Positions 63,492-64,000 of a stretch of 64,000 nucleotides of DNA are shown piece by piece. Numbering within the stretch: position 1 is the stretch's first letter; every line of letters starts with the position of its first letter. Below the pieces are notes generated by a model, which did no database searches, was not told the DNA's origin, and saw only the letters and a list, made by a program, of their open reading frames with translations. The stretch spans positions 124,001 to 188,000 of the forward strand of contig NZ_JANZXB010000006.1 of the NCBI RefSeq assembly GCF_025371035.1, written 5' to 3'. The DNA is from Sphingomonas sp. LC-1. GTDB lineage: Bacteria; Pseudomonadota; Alphaproteobacteria; Sphingomonadales; Sphingomonadaceae. A program made the position numbers and the translations under genes.

Positions 63492-64000
63492 GGTAGTAAC
63501 TCCCTGAATGCCGGATCACCCCGGCATGTGAGTTACTGCATTAGTTGTGCCATACACTGAAAAAGCCGGATTTCAGCCACTTAGCTGATTCCCACATAGG
63601 ACGATCCGCCAAGCTGTAGTGTTTTTCGCCAAGTGATCCGGGAAATTTTGCTACGCTGCGCCGTCGAGGCCATACACGTCGCCGCGCTGGGCGCTCAAGC
63701 TTTTCGCGTAAGCAGATAAATCGCGGGGTAGTAGGATGGGCAAGTTGCATCGCCCTATCTTACTACATATTACAAATAGATATCCCCACGCTCCCGTCAT
63801 TTCTAAGCCGAGCATAAATCATCCTCCCTATATTTATCATAAGGACGAGAATCGACAGCTTGATAGCTAAATGCAAATTGCGACATATCCGTGCATATAG
63901 GATGACATATTCGTTGCGTTATTGAGAAATCTCGTAGGCGACACGGCTCCTGTCGTGAAATTGTCACGGGTCGCTGCGAACAGGGATGGGATCGCCGCAC
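63492..64000. other. AT-richer end region without recognised genes
   Basis: About 510 bp with markedly lower GC, several TATA-like stretches and no family resemblance. Short frames on the minus strand (63541-63750 and 63803 to the edge) have unconvincing composition. It may be the border of an island continuing beyond the window. Confidence 0.5.

Overview
The window is high-GC alphaproteobacterial chromosome, most likely from a Sphingomonas close to S. paucimobilis. The main evidence is a 420-residue serine palmitoyltransferase whose PLP lysine (K265) and pocket residues sit at the positions known from the S. paucimobilis enzyme. Support also comes from the Rrf2-sufBCDST-A operon order, two large TonB-dependent receptors and small sphingomonad-type hydrophilic proteins. 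No rRNA, CRISPR array or intact prophage is visible.

Layout. 1-2.5 kb: a Bax-inhibitor-type membrane protein (cut by the window edge), a 2'-5' RNA ligase family protein, a lipoprotein Cu/Zn superoxide dismutase and a HAD phosphatase. 2.7-8.7 kb (minus strand): a complete SUF iron-sulfur operon headed by an Rrf2 regulator, with an unexplained small membrane protein between sufB and sufC. 8.9-10.2 kb: an amino-acid dehydrogenase and tRNA-His. 10.2-22.1 kb (minus strand): a complete gspC-to-gspN type II secretion operon. 22.2-27.6 kb: a prolyl-4-hydroxylase-like dioxygenase, then a TonB-dependent receptor and a beta-helix lipoprotein that may be a secretion substrate. 27.9-31.9 kb: small hydrophilic proteins, a metallophosphoesterase, a spore-photoproduct-lyase relative and a class I amidotransferase. 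32-41.5 kb: a glycan-use block (GH92 mannosidase, TetR/MFS pair, a second glycoside-hydrolase-like protein and a TonB-dependent receptor). 41.6-46.8 kb: a decayed accessory zone with a transposase remnant, cupins (one frameshifted), a class II phosphodiesterase, an acyltransferase fragment, an IS3-type end and a tyrosine-recombinase fragment beside tRNA-Ser. 46.9-53.4 kb: hspQ, rplU-rpmA, a GNAT protein, a TadE/TadG-like pair, obgE and proB. 53.4-62.9 kb: a sphingolipid region (cerR-like reductase, acyl carrier protein, serine palmitoyltransferase, hybrid histidine kinase, lptF, lptG, desaturase, bacterial-ceramide-synthase-like acyltransferase). 62.9-64 kb: two paralogous small secreted proteins, then AT-richer sequence with nothing recognised.

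The most striking observation is in the T2SS operon. Three consecutive minor pseudopilin genes (gspH, gspI, gspJ) each carry a different family of the genome's palindromic intergenic repeats. In each case the repeat lies in frame between the coupled start codon and the prepilin cleavage motif, giving predicted leaders of about 47-59 residues. A fourth, composite repeat splits gspE from gspF. The second theme is the sphingolipid gene region, which contains the LPS-type exporter genes lptF and lptG.
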